A stretch of DNA of 64,000 nt from Micromonospora saelicesensis (GTDB lineage Bacteria > Actinomycetota > Actinomycetes > Mycobacteriales > Micromonosporaceae), in contig NZ_FMCR01000002.1 in the NCBI RefSeq assembly GCF_900091575.1, forward strand, positions 403,760 to 467,759, written 5' to 3'. Shown piece by piece: positions 27,201 to 35,185 of the stretch. The notes under the pieces are model-generated. The model was not told the DNA's origin, searched no databases, and saw only the letters and a list, made by a program, of their open reading frames with translations. Both the position numbers and the translations under genes were made by a program. The stretch's first letter is position 1; every line of letters begins with the position of its first letter.

Positions 27201-27750
27201 CAACGTCGGCTCGGTGACGCTCGGGGTGACCAACGGCGGGCTCGGCGGCACCATCGAACTGCGCACCGGCTCGCCCACCGGCACGCTGATCGGCACGGCC
27301 ACCATCGGCTCCACCGGCGGGTGGGACAACCTGGTCTCCCCCACCGTCACGCTGACCAACAAGCCCACCGGCACGACCACCCTGTACGCGAAGTTCGTCA
27401 ACGCCGCCCAGGTCAACGGCACCCCGGACCTGCTCGCCCTGGACTGGCTGCGGTTCAACGGCGCCGGGGTCAAACAGGAGCCGGGCGGGACGCTGTCCCT
27501 GGCCGCCAACCCGACCGGTGGCGCCGCACCGCTGACCACCACGCTCACCGCGACGGCAACGGCGCCGTCCGGGCAGAGCATCACCGACTACGCGTGGGAC
27601 TTCGGCGACAACAGCGCCATCGCGCACGGAGCGACACTACGGTCGACGACCCACAGCTACCCCCGCAAGGGGACCTTCACCGCCCGGGTGACGGTCACCT
27701 ACACCAGCGGGGAGACCCGCTCGCTCAACCTGACCATCACTGTCACCTGA
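24286..27750 (+). CDS. Secreted ThuA / PQQ-type sugar dehydrogenase / PKD / carbohydrate-binding multidomain protein
   Basis: From ATG 24286 (GGGAG upstream) the product has 1,154 residues. A Sec signal ends near ALPAEAA. The ThuA-like domain (about 30-260) begins FRVLVFSKITNFYHDSIPAG and includes GGGWAGLHAASASE. A six-bladed glucose/sorbosone-dehydrogenase-like domain (about 275-725) shows DGLLGMTLDRNFASNGWIYL and NDLRGKILRITP. A PKD domain follows (about 735-830), then a CBM6-like beta-sandwich (about 950-1065) and a final PKD. This architecture is common in secreted actinobacterial proteins that oxidise or bind sugars of complex glycans. A LacI-type palindrome lies just upstream. Confidence 0.88.
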   Translation: MPRHLRAFCLILLTIATVVSTTTALPAEAAPRFRVLVFSKITNFYHDSIPAGIAAIQQLGAAHNFEVVATTDAAAFTDAILATFDALVFNNTNSLPTSGDLLNASQRAALQTFIRNGGGWAGLHAASASERDWPWYEGLVGTIFDYHPDFSSTGGTFPGRVKVLDRAHPSTRNLPELWEQSEEWYNWRTNPTGNVHTLAQIKVRDGINGLDEGVDHAYSWCQRYDGGRSWFTAGGHASSQFSTPTFLEHLRYGIEWAAGAVAGDCSATETSNFERVGLVTENLADPFELAVGPDRKVYYIQRTGALKVVNSDTLQVTTLLDFAYTSAMTDQSDGLLGMTLDRNFASNGWIYLLWSDKTLKQLNLSRFTVANNSVALSSEKRLLTIPTYRGEGRANSHMGGSLAMDAAGRLYAAIGDNTDPFASSGYTPVDERAGRAAWDAQGTAGNTNDLRGKILRITPQSDGTYTVPSGNLFPAGTARTRPEIYAMGMRNPFRITIEPQTNAVLVADYGPDARAADPNRGPEGTVEFNRITSAGNFGWPYCVGNNIPFNDYNFATNTSGAKFNCAAPVNNSPNNTGLTTLPAAKSALVWYAYSASTQFPELGTGGGGPMSGPVYDYDPANTRTTKFPEYFEGKWITYELTRRWFKTLSIHKTAQTFSNARFGPTAVGDLQSINGIFGNMSWIQPFEAEFGPDGSLYVIDFGEGTGSGRGGSNAGAGIYRIDYVANGRPPTAKIAATPDSGRTPLAVTFSSAGSSAGDGSALSYAWDFTNDGSTDSTAANPSFTYPTAGKHTARLTVRNSGNGLTATAVTDVVVGNTRPTVTITVPDGGFFDFGDKIPYTVTVTDPEESTIDCAKVTVQTQLGHDSHAHPLDVYTGCSGLLATEADAGDGHGPGQNLYTLITAQYTDGGAAGGVPALTGSTRVQLQPKSKEAEHFSAQSGVTVNDRATARAGKRLGEVDHNDWVAFGPADLRNVGSVTLGVTNGGLGGTIELRTGSPTGTLIGTATIGSTGGWDNLVSPTVTLTNKPTGTTTLYAKFVNAAQVNGTPDLLALDWLRFNGAGVKQEPGGTLSLAANPTGGAAPLTTTLTATATAPSGQSITDYAWDFGDNSAIAHGATLRSTTHSYPRKGTFTARVTVTYTSGETRSLNLTITVT

Positions 27751-27762
27751 CCGTCGGACGAT

Positions 27763-27789
27763 GGCGGGCGGGGGTCCACCCCGCCCGCC
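27763..27789. terminator. Terminator hairpin after the multidomain gene
   Basis: An 11-bp perfect stem, GGCGGGCGGGG (27763-27773) with its complement (27779-27789), and a 5-base loop, starts 12 bp after the stop codon. Confidence 0.7.
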
Positions 27790-27927
27790 GCCGCTCGGCA
27801 CCGCTGGGTTGATCACTAGACGGTGTTGCGCCCAGACGATCTAGTCCACGGGCCGGGCGAGCCGAGGCGCCGGCGGTCAGATGCTCCCAGACCGCGCCGG
27901 TGACGCTGATCGGGGAGCCGGCACCAT

Positions 27928-27976
27928 AGATCTTGGACAGTTTCCGTTCTCGCGTAACGGAAACTGTCCAAGATCT
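27928..27976. repeat. Perfect 21-bp inverted repeat hairpin
   Basis: The left arm starts AGATCTTGGACAGTTTCC (27928-27948) and is matched perfectly by 27956-27976, with a 7-base loop CTCGCGT. The arms are far more AT-rich than the surroundings. It stands upstream of an MFS remnant and may be a terminator or a mobile or REP-like repeat; its GATCTTG start is shared with 2828-2894. Confidence 0.65.
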
Positions 27977-28041
27977 GGGTAGCGGCGGTAAAGCTGTTCA
28001 GATCGAACCTTGCTGACCCAGCCCCAAGCCCTCGCGCGGAC

Positions 28042-28530
28042 GTGCCCACGCGGTTGTCGAAGGGCCTCGGGGCCGGCCGCTCGGTCCTGGCGGTCGGGGC
28101 CGCCGTCGCGCCGGCGTCGCTCGCCCTGCTGCTCACCGGCCGGCCGATTCCAGGGCTGATCGCCGCACTCGCATGGGCGATGGTGATCTTCAAGCTTCGG
28201 CAGGTGGTGTTGATGTCGTTCCGCCAGCACGTCACGCCGCCACGACTTCTGGGACGCGTCAACGGGACCCTGCGCGTGGTGTTCAGCGGTGCGCTCACGC
28301 TCGGCGCGGCGACGGCGGCACTCGTTGGCGGTCCGCGCGCCGCCATGTGGGCCGCCTGTGCCGCGCTCGCGCTGGTCTGGTTGCCGATCCTGTGCTCACC
28401 GATATGGCAGGCCGGCGGGGCGGTGTCCGGCTTCGACGATCAGGGATGGAACGGCAACGGCGACAGTTCCGCCGCCCAGGAGCCGAACTGGCGCAACCAG
28501 GGCACAAGCATCGACGCCCGGCAGCGGTAG
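28042..28530 (+). pseudogene. C-terminal remnant of an MFS exporter
   Basis: The 162-residue open frame resembles only the last third of a drug-efflux MFS protein. Three to four hydrophobic helices follow RLSKGLGAGRSVLAVG, with the MFS loop signature SFRQHVTPPRLLGRVNG, also seen in the intact MFS at 47639-48919 as SLRQEITPDHLLGRV. About 250 N-terminal residues are missing. The hydrophilic tail of about 45 residues is unusual. The 5' boundary lies near the hairpin at 27928-27976, suggesting a deletion there. A short functional membrane protein cannot be excluded. Confidence 0.6.
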
Positions 28531-28540
28531 GCGCACCTGC

Positions 28541-29008
28541 TCAAGGTCGGACTGCACCCTCGATGGTGGTGCTGCCTTGTGGACGAAGTGCGGTCAGGAG
28601 GCTGTCGAGTTGACCCCAAGCCCGCGCGCTGGCAATGGGGTCAATGTAGTCTCTGGACTCAATGATGAGCCCATTGCGGATACGCATCACGAAGACGCAG
28701 GGCACCGTGAATGCCTCACCTGTCTCGGCTACCCGCCCCTGATAGGCAAACTCGGCGACAATCACCTCCGGGTCCACAGTCTCATGAATTGTCACGTCGA
28801 CCGGCTTACGGACCAGCGTCCGGGCGACCGGAGGCGGCGCGGTGAAGTGCTCGTGCAGTTCGTTGCGGCTATGCAGCGGCGGCGGGTTGAGCGGATGGAA
28901 CGGATGCGTGACATGGGTCTGTTCGGCGTACAGGTCGGCCAAGTCCTCGTACGGACCATCGCAAACACCGTTCACCAGTCGGAGGAAAGTATCGCGTGGG
29001 CTGCTCAT
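28541..29008 (-). CDS. SnoaL-like / NTF2-fold protein
   Basis: From ATG 29008 (AAGGACG upstream on this strand) the product has 155 residues with the NTF2-like pattern: an N-terminal helix (PRDTFLRLVNGVCDGPYEDL), THPFHPLNPPPLHSRNELHE, a strand block VIVAEFAYQGRVAETGEAFT, and VPCVFVMRIRNGLIIESRDY. Such proteins act as isomerases, hydrolases or ligand-binding proteins; the role here is not determinable. Its tail overlaps none of the neighbours, but it converges on the MFS remnant 10 bp away. Confidence 0.8.
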   Translation of the reverse strand: MSSPRDTFLRLVNGVCDGPYEDLADLYAEQTHVTHPFHPLNPPPLHSRNELHEHFTAPPPVARTLVRKPVDVTIHETVDPEVIVAEFAYQGRVAETGEAFTVPCVFVMRIRNGLIIESRDYIDPIASARAWGQLDSLLTALRPQGSTTIEGAVRP

Positions 29009-29204
29009 GTCGGGCGTCCTTCGCAATCGGTAGATGTCACCTGAGCCACGCCGAGGACTACCTCCGGGGTGGCCGGTACCCCATCGACGGCACCCTACTG
29101 ACCTCAGCCTCGATTTGACTGACCCGATGCGCCTTCGTCGTCCGTATCCAGTGCATCGTCATCGACAGTGGCGCGTGTCATACCCGTGTGTGAGGCTTCG
29201 GGGC

Positions 29205-29849
29205 ATGGCGACGTTCGTTCTGATCCACGGTGGCGGGGGCAGCGCCTGGGACTGGCATCTCCTTGTGCCCGAGCTGACCGGCCGCGGCCACGACGTGGTC
29301 GTACCGGAACTGCCGATCGAGGACAGGTCCGCCGGGTTCACCGAGTTCTGCCGGACGGTCGTCGACGCGGTCGGCGACCGGAGAGACCTCGTTGTCGTCG
29401 GGCACTCGTACGGTGCGTTCACCGCGCCGCTCGTTGCCGACAAGCTGCCGGTGCGGCTGATCGTCCTGCTCACACCGATGGTCCCCACGCCCGGTGAGAG
29501 GCCCGGTGACTGGTGGGTCAACACCGGTTACCGCAGCGCGGAAGGGCTCAGCGAGGAGCAGCAGTTCTACAACGGCGTCCCGGCCGAGATCATCGCGGAG
29601 GCAGCATCACACAGCCGGGACCAGGTCAGCGCGGAGGGCGACCAGCCGTGGCCACTGGACGCCTGGCCAGACGTGCCGACGACGGTGCTCCTCGCCCGCG
29701 AGGATCGGTTCTTCCCGGCGGACTTTCAGCGCCGGGTTGCCGCCGACCGACTCGGTATCGTCCCGGACGAGGTCGACGGTGGTCACTGCGTGCCGCTCAG
29801 CCACCCGATACAACTCGCCGACCGCCTGACGGCGTACCTGTTGCCCTGA
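29205..29849 (+). CDS. Alpha/beta hydrolase (esterase-like)
   Basis: From ATG 29205 the product has 214 residues. Features are the oxyanion strand FVLIHGGGGSAWDWHLLVPEL, the nucleophile elbow VVVGHSYGAF (Ser about 71), and the acid/His end LLAREDRFFPADFQRR and DGGHCVPLSHP. This small cytosolic alpha/beta hydrolase is similar in layout to salicylate-esterase/hydroxynitrile-lyase-type proteins. Substrate is unknown. The frame extends upstream by 57 codons, but without protein-like content. Confidence 0.85.
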   Translation: MATFVLIHGGGGSAWDWHLLVPELTGRGHDVVVPELPIEDRSAGFTEFCRTVVDAVGDRRDLVVVGHSYGAFTAPLVADKLPVRLIVLLTPMVPTPGERPGDWWVNTGYRSAEGLSEEQQFYNGVPAEIIAEAASHSRDQVSAEGDQPWPLDAWPDVPTTVLLAREDRFFPADFQRRVAADRLGIVPDEVDGGHCVPLSHPIQLADRLTAYLLP

Positions 29850-29906
29850 GGGCGCGGCACCAGGGCCGTCGCGGTCCGAACCTCCGGGCACCCCAGGAAG
29901 GCAGAG

Positions 29907-30188
29907 ATAGCCTACCGTCGATACACGGTCTCGCGTCGATCGGTCCTGCGGGCGGTACCACTTGCCGCCGCTGCCCTTACCGCCGTCCCAGGTGATTCCC
30001 GTTGGCTCGGCCCGTCGCCCACCCCGGCGAATGCGGACCGCGTACCACCCGACCCGGCCACGATGCAGGCCGCCGCTACCGCGGTTCGCGGCTTCACGGC
30101 CGACCTCTACCGCACGCTGGCGGCGTCCCGGGCATCCGGCAATGTGGCGTGCGCGCCGTACTCGGTCGGGCTCGCGCTCGCGATGACC
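29907..30188 (+). pseudogene. N-terminal remnant of a serpin
   Basis: Reading the frame that ends at ATG-ACC 30183-30188 gives a Tat/Sec-like start (SRRSVLRAVPLAAAALTAVP) and then the conserved serpin opening FTADLYRTLAASRASGNVAC followed by APYSVGLALAMT. In intact serpins this continues with NGARGRTAAEM; here it breaks into unrelated sequence after 30188. No good start codon precedes it (an ATA stands in the expected place). It is a clear truncated protease-inhibitor gene, near an intact secreted subtilase at 30965-34036. Confidence 0.65.
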
Positions 30189-30315
30189 AGGCCTCGGAGG
30201 CTGTGGCATGCAGGGCACAGGACGCCGTACTCCTGGTTGTTGCCGCTACGATTCCGAGGGAAACGGTCCCCGCGTGCTGCGCAGCGAGGGCCGCCTTCGA
30301 CGGGCAGCGGGGCTG

Positions 30316-30870
30316 ATGGGCATCGATTACGGATACGATCTCTACCTGCCGACTCACGCGGTCGGCCAGGCCCTGCGGACGGTCGCCTCGATCGCCCGGC
30401 GCGGGATCGGTTCGGTGGATGCCGTCGTGCCCGGCGGTGAGCGGATCACGCTGCCGTTTCGCGGTGACCCGGCGGACGACGTGGACCACTGGTCGCTGGA
30501 TACGTGTCTGTTCTTCCCCGTTGACGACGAGGCGATCCGAGCGTGGGCCGAAGTGGAACGACGCTCCGGCAGACAGGAACACCCTGATGCGCAAGGACGG
30601 ATCTGGGTCGGTTCGATCTACCTGTACTTCTGGCGGAACTGCGGGCTGCGTCCCGGCTATTCACGGCTGGACTTCACCGCCGCCAGTACCGGCATGAGCC
30701 GGTTGTTCGAGCAGTCAACGAGCATTCGGGACACCTTCACCGGGCTGGCCGAGTCGGTCGGTGCCGCCTGTCTGGTGCTGGACCGCGAGGGCGACGGTGA
30801 TGAAATCTGCTGGCCGACCGGCGGGGACGATCTCGCGGCGCTCGCCGGCAGCTGGCCGGAGGTGGGCTGA
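30316..30870 (+). CDS. Hypothetical protein
   Basis: I do not recognise a family. From ATG 30316 the product has 184 residues: GIDYGYDLYLPTHAVGQALR at the N-terminus, a beta-rich middle (ERITLPFRGDPADDVDHWSL, IWVGSIYLYFWRNCGLRPGY), and an acidic end DREGDGDEICWPTGGDDL. It has no signal or membrane helix. Its style is like single-copy hypothetical proteins beside immunity or phage-related loci, but nothing near it confirms that. It follows the serpin remnant by 127 bp and could once have been separated from it by lost DNA. Confidence 0.62.
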   Translation: MGIDYGYDLYLPTHAVGQALRTVASIARRGIGSVDAVVPGGERITLPFRGDPADDVDHWSLDTCLFFPVDDEAIRAWAEVERRSGRQEHPDAQGRIWVGSIYLYFWRNCGLRPGYSRLDFTAASTGMSRLFEQSTSIRDTFTGLAESVGAACLVLDREGDGDEICWPTGGDDLAALAGSWPEVG

Positions 30871-30914
30871 CGCGCTCCGGCCCGAGGATCCTCGTCACCA
30901 CCTGGACGGTGGTT

Positions 30915-30956
30915 CCGGGCGTGGGGCGGTGCACGTCGGCACCGCCCCACGCCCGG
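30915..30956. terminator. Bidirectional terminator, 18-bp stem
   Basis: CCGGGCGTGGGGCGGTGC (30915-30932) pairs perfectly with 30939-30956 across a 6-base loop, between the convergent genes ending at 30870 and 30965. Confidence 0.82.
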
Positions 30957-30964
30957 TTGAATGG

Positions 30965-33900
30965 TTACTGCCAGGAACTCTGCTGCGTGTAGACGAGGTT
31001 GCCGGGGACCACCGTGCCGTTGGTGCTGTACTCGGTGTACGCCCAGAAGTCCCCCTCGGCCAGCGGCTTGTTCGGCTTCAGCGTGAAGTTGAAGCCCTGA
31101 CCGCGCTCCGAGGTGGAGGGCAGCGTGAGGGTGGCACCGGAATACTTGGCGTTACGGCCGATGATGGCGTGGCCCAGCTCGAAGTCGACGACGGGACCAC
31201 CGGGGTACTGGGCGAACACGTACGCGGTGTAGCGCCCCGGCTCGGGCAGGAACTTGTACGCCTGCTCGGCGCTGGTCCAGAACCTGTCACTGCTGTAGAT
31301 GAGCTTGTCGCCCTTGTACAGGTAGAGATCGAGGTTCGTGTTCGGATCGGCGGTGTTGGCCTCGACGACAATGCCGGCGGTGTTCGCCGGCACCGTGAAG
31401 TCGACCTTCTTCACTCCGGTGGCGCTCGGGTCGAACACGCCCCCGTAGACGCCGGCCGGCATCGAGTACGACGTGCGCCGCATCGGGGTGTAGCCGGTGC
31501 TGCGACCGACGAGCGGGCCGGTGAAGCCCGGCTGGACCATGCCGAAGGCACCGTTGGCCATCCGGGCGAACTCCTCGCCGTCGTCGGCGTACGGCCGGGC
31601 CGAAATACCCCACGGACGGGCGGCGACCGGGATCCGGGCGCTGTGCGCCTTACCCTGCCAGGTGATCGACCCGGTCACGTACCGGTCCCAGGGCGCGCTG
31701 CCCCGACGCAGGGTGATGGTGACCGTCGCGGACCTGCCGGGCGCCAGGGTCACCGATGCCGGCGACACGGTGACCTTCATGCCGGGCAGACCGGACACCG
31801 ACGAACGGTAGGTCTCCCGCGCCTTGCCCACATTGGTCAGGGTGCGGGTGAGAGTCACCGGGCGGGTCCCGTCGTACTCGCGCAACGAGATGGCCGGCAG
31901 GTTGAGTGCCTTGCCGTCGGGTTCGGCCGTCTCGCTGAACTCGATCAGCTCCGCCGCCGTGGGCTCGATGACCAGTCCCGGGTCGGTGGCCTGGGGCAGA
32001 TTGATGAAGCCGCTGCCCTGGTCCAGGGGGCTGCTGGTGCCGACGGTGTCGGTGGCGGTGGTGCGCAGCGCGGAGGCGACAGCGCCGGGTGACCAGTCCG
32101 GGTGCGTGGCGCGCAGGATCGCCGCCGCTCCGGCCACGTAGGGCGAGGCCATCGAGGTGCCGGAGTACGCGTCGTACTGCCGCCCGAAGTTGCCCGCCGG
32201 TGAGACCGCGGCGATGATGTTCGATCCGGGCGCGACCAGGTCCGGCTTGAAGACGCCGAGGGTCACCTTGTCCGGGCCGGTGGAGGAGAAGTCCGCGACG
32301 CTCGGTATGCCCGGGACGCTGGAGCCGTCGCCGCCGGTGCGCAACGAGACAGTGGCGTCGGTGGGGTGGCGCATCAGGTAGTTGAACAGCGTGCCGGCCT
32401 GCTTCTCGGTCGGCAGGTAGACCACCGGGAAGTTGAAGATGGAGTTGATCCGGTAGTTGCCGACCGGGTCGAACACCACCATCGCCGCCCCGCCCTTGGC
32501 CTTGATCTCGGCGGCGGAGCCGAACATGTCGGACAGCGCGCAGGCGACCACCTTGCCCTTGATCTTGGCGGGGTCGAGGCTGCCGGGCTCGCAGTAGACC
32601 GCGCCCAGATCGGGCGAGCCGGCCTGTTCACCGAAGACCAGCGGCCGTGCGCCACCGCCGGGCAGGGCGTCCAGCGAGCCGCCGACCAGCTTCGTGCCGT
32701 CGCCCAGCTTGGCGGTGGCCTCGTCGAGCTTGGTCACCGCCGCGCCGACAGTGGTCACCCAGGGCGCCGCGTTGCTGATGGCTCCACTCACGATGCCGGT
32801 GTTGCCGGCCGACGCCGCCACGAAGACCCCGGCCAGCGAGGCGTTGAGGAACGCCACGCCGATGGGGGTGTTGGCCTCCCAGTCGCCGAGGTCGGAACCG
32901 ATCGAGAAGTTCAGCACCTGCACGCCGTCGGCGACGGCGGCGTCGATGCCGGCGATGATGTCGGCGTCGTAGCCCATGCCACCCCAGAGCACCTTGTAGA
33001 CGGCGATCTGGGCGTCCGGCGCCACCCCGGAGACGGGACCGTAGCGGCGACCGTCGATGGTGACGTTCGACAGGGGCAGACCAGCCGCCGTGGAGGCGGT
33101 GTGCGTACCGTGGCCGGCCATGTCGCGCGGGGACAGCACCTCACCCTCGGGCACGGAGCCGCCGCCGGCGAGCCACGAGTCGGCAAAGTACCGGGCACCG
33201 ACGATCTTGCCGTTGCAGTGCGCGGCTACGAAGGCCACACCTGTCTGGCAGGTGCCGTGCCAGGTCGCGGGAGCGGGCATCTTCTTGGCGAACGACGCGC
33301 TCTCCGGCCAGATGCCGGTGTCCAGGACGCCGATCACCATGCCGGCGCCCGTGCCGGGGCCGGGCTTGGCCGGTCGGCCGGAGCGGTCCGCCGGCGCCGA
33401 CTGGTCCGCGCCACCGGGGGTGGCGGGCGTCGGGTTGGCGGCGGTCGCCGTGGTCGCGGCGGGCGGCGCCGAGGGGGTGCCGAGGGCCCGCGAGGCGGTG
33501 ACGGCGCGGACGCGCTTGTCCGCCCGCAACGTGCTCACCTGCTGGGCGGTCAGCTTCGCCGAGAACCCGTTGAAGGCGGCGGTGTAGACGGCGTTGACAG
33601 TGACCCCGGCCGCGGCGGCGACGGCGCCCCGCTGCGTGTCGAGGTGCCGGCGGTACGCCTGTGACGGCGTCGACGTCACGTCCAGCCGGTTACCCGCCGC
33701 CGGGCGGGTCCGCGCCAGACCGGACACCCCACCGGTGTACGTGGTCAACGGGTCCTCGGCCAACTCGACGACGTACATGCCGGAGTCGGTCTCGTCGGCG
33801 GCTGCCTTCGGCGTGGCCGCACGGTTGCCGCCGGGTCGGCGGTCGGCCCCGTCGGTCAGGGTGACCTTCCGGTCGGACCCGGCGGTGAAGTAGCCGGTGC

Positions 33901-34036
33901 CACTGCCGTTACCCGACGACCCGGCGGGTGCCGCCGACGCCGTTCCCGCTACACCGGTGGTGCCGGTGATCAGGGCGACGACCAGCGTAGGTATCGCCAG
34001 TCTTCGCAGCCTGTTTCCGCTCGTGCCTGTAGCCAC
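30965..34036 (-). CDS. Secreted subtilisin-like serine protease (S8) with PA insert and Fn3-like C-terminus
   Basis: The 1,023-residue protease has a Sec signal (LVVALITGTTGVAGTASA) and an I9-type propeptide (about 85-180, with MYVVELAEDPLTTY and FNGFSAKLTAQQV). The catalytic domain has Asp239 (VIGVLDTGIWP), His309 (GHGTHTAS) and Ser628 (SGTSMASPYVAG). A PA domain is inserted near residues 440-560. The C-terminal region has Fn3/Fn3_6-type beta domains with RTLTNVGKARETY. The plan matches plant-like S8A subtilases found in actinobacteria. A CebR-like operator lies 57-70 bp upstream of the start. It is very likely a secreted nutrient protease. Confidence 0.93.
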   Translation of the reverse strand: MATGTSGNRLRRLAIPTLVVALITGTTGVAGTASAAPAGSSGNGSGTGYFTAGSDRKVTLTDGADRRPGGNRAATPKAAADETDSGMYVVELAEDPLTTYTGGVSGLARTRPAAGNRLDVTSTPSQAYRRHLDTQRGAVAAAAGVTVNAVYTAAFNGFSAKLTAQQVSTLRADKRVRAVTASRALGTPSAPPAATTATAANPTPATPGGADQSAPADRSGRPAKPGPGTGAGMVIGVLDTGIWPESASFAKKMPAPATWHGTCQTGVAFVAAHCNGKIVGARYFADSWLAGGGSVPEGEVLSPRDMAGHGTHTASTAAGLPLSNVTIDGRRYGPVSGVAPDAQIAVYKVLWGGMGYDADIIAGIDAAVADGVQVLNFSIGSDLGDWEANTPIGVAFLNASLAGVFVAASAGNTGIVSGAISNAAPWVTTVGAAVTKLDEATAKLGDGTKLVGGSLDALPGGGARPLVFGEQAGSPDLGAVYCEPGSLDPAKIKGKVVACALSDMFGSAAEIKAKGGAAMVVFDPVGNYRINSIFNFPVVYLPTEKQAGTLFNYLMRHPTDATVSLRTGGDGSSVPGIPSVADFSSTGPDKVTLGVFKPDLVAPGSNIIAAVSPAGNFGRQYDAYSGTSMASPYVAGAAAILRATHPDWSPGAVASALRTTATDTVGTSSPLDQGSGFINLPQATDPGLVIEPTAAELIEFSETAEPDGKALNLPAISLREYDGTRPVTLTRTLTNVGKARETYRSSVSGLPGMKVTVSPASVTLAPGRSATVTITLRRGSAPWDRYVTGSITWQGKAHSARIPVAARPWGISARPYADDGEEFARMANGAFGMVQPGFTGPLVGRSTGYTPMRRTSYSMPAGVYGGVFDPSATGVKKVDFTVPANTAGIVVEANTADPNTNLDLYLYKGDKLIYSSDRFWTSAEQAYKFLPEPGRYTAYVFAQYPGGPVVDFELGHAIIGRNAKYSGATLTLPSTSERGQGFNFTLKPNKPLAEGDFWAYTEYSTNGTVVPGNLVYTQQSSWQ

Positions 34037-34360
34037 GAGGCTCCTTTCGGTTGCTCCCTTGTGGAGCGTCTCTCATTGATCGCGACCCGCACTGGGAGCG
34101 CTCCCCCACCCAAGTCCACGACGGTTAATCGAGGATTTGCGTGGTGTTACGGAACGCCGGTACTGGCAAGATCACCGTACGCGCGGTAGGTGGTGTGCCG
34201 TCAATACCATGATCGAAAGCGGCTGACCCTCGGCCGTCGCGGCGGCAGGAGGACGGCTACCGCACGGCCGAGGTCCAGGCCCATCTCGCCGACCGCGTCC
34301 ACTCCGGCCGGACCGGGTCGTCACGAACCCCGCTACCACCGACACGCACCTGGTCGCTGG
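34037..34360. other. 324-bp intergenic region
   Basis: Between the subtilase start and the GNAT remnant I see no coding frame with protein-like content. It holds the CebR-like palindrome at 34093-34106 and an AT-richer stretch around 34130-34210 that could carry the subtilase promoter. Nothing else recognisable. Confidence 0.5.
34093..34106. promoter_or_regulatory. CebR-like operator TGGGAGCGCTCCCC
   Basis: It matches the Streptomyces CebR box TGGGAGCGCTCCCA at 13 of 14 positions. The 12-bp core GGGAGCGCTCCC is a perfect palindrome. It lies 57-70 bp upstream of the subtilase start on the minus strand, where a repressor could block transcription. Confidence 0.6.
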
Positions 34361-34663
34361 TCAGTTGCGGGGCCAGACCTGGACCGACACGCGCGGGAAG
34401 GCCGCTGCCAGGAACTGCTCGGTGCGGCGGTCGCGCAGCAGGCAGTCCGGCCAGGTGTCGACCACCTCGGGCACGGTGCGGTGGCCGAGGGCCAACTGGA
34501 GTAGGGCGCCCGGTGGGATGGCGGCGTGGGTTCCGGGTTCGGTAGCGATGCCGGGGTGTGGCTGGCCGCCGGTCACCGCCTGGAGCTGAACCAAGGCGTG
34601 CAGGCGGGCTAGTTCAGCGGCGTCGCTGGCTCGGCCGAACCACGTAACGGTCGCTCTCCGGCG
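34361..34663 (-). pseudogene. C-terminal remnant of a GNAT/sterol-carrier-type acetyltransferase
   Basis: The open frame of 100 residues lacks a normal start: the only codons are TTG and internal ones, and a TGA stands at 34664-34666. The translated part (TVTWFGRASDAAELARLHAL, later ALLQLALGHRTVPEVVDTWP and FLAAAFPRVSVQVWPRN) matches the end of two-domain GNAT proteins that finish in a sterol-carrier-like fold. The N-terminal domain is missing, so the gene is a fragment. Confidence 0.55.
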
Positions 34664-34707
34664 TCATGCCATGCCTCCCGTGGGTTCAGATGCGAGTTCT
34701 CTCCACA

Positions 34708-34749
34708 ATGGTTGCACAGTCGAACCATCTGGTTGTACCGTCGAACCAT
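34708..34749. promoter_or_regulatory. Tandem MarR operators
   Basis: Two copies of GGTTGYACMGTCGAACCAT (34710-34728 and 34731-34749) are spaced 21 bp apart, two turns of the helix. Each has AACCAT/ATGGTT-type dyad ends. The second overlaps the ATG at 34748, indicating autorepression by the MarR protein. Confidence 0.65.
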
Positions 34750-35185
34750 GCAGTCTGGCGAACTCGATGCGGCGCAGGAGGCACTGATGCGGTTCGTCCG
34801 CAACTTCGGCCTCCATCAGCCCGACCGGACTCCCTGCGGGCAGCCGCTGCCGGTGTCCGAGGCGCACGCCATGGTGGAGATCGCCCGGGAGGGGCAGATC
34901 CGGCAGGTGGAGTTGGCTCGCCGGCTGCGTCTGGAAAAGAGCAGCGTCAGCCGCCTGGTCACCAACCTGGTCAACCGGGGCTGGGTGCACCGGGAGACAG
35001 CCGAGGGTGACGGTCGCGGCGTCCTGCTTCTGTTGACTGCCGCGGGCACCACGGCCGCCGCCCGACAGGCCGACGCCCGTCGGGCCCGGCTGACCGCCCT
35101 GCTCGATCGCGTTCCCGACGACCAGCGCACGGCAGTGGTGCGTGCGCTCCAGACCCTCGCGGAGGCCACCCGTGAACCGTTCTGA
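34748..35185 (+). CDS. MarR-family regulator
   Basis: The 145-residue protein has MarR winged-helix motifs: PLPVSEAHAMVEIAREGQIR, QVELARRLRLEKSSVSRLVT and NLVNRGWVHRETAEGDGRGV (wing), then a C-terminal dimerisation helix. An N-terminal GLHQPDRTPCG segment carries a single Cys, a possible thiol sensor. ATG 34748 lies within the second operator copy, so the mRNA leader is very short. The gene overlaps the following lipoprotein-like gene by 14 bp, so the two are one unit. Confidence 0.85.
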   Translation: MQSGELDAAQEALMRFVRNFGLHQPDRTPCGQPLPVSEAHAMVEIAREGQIRQVELARRLRLEKSSVSRLVTNLVNRGWVHRETAEGDGRGVLLLLTAAGTTAAARQADARRARLTALLDRVPDDQRTAVVRALQTLAEATREPF

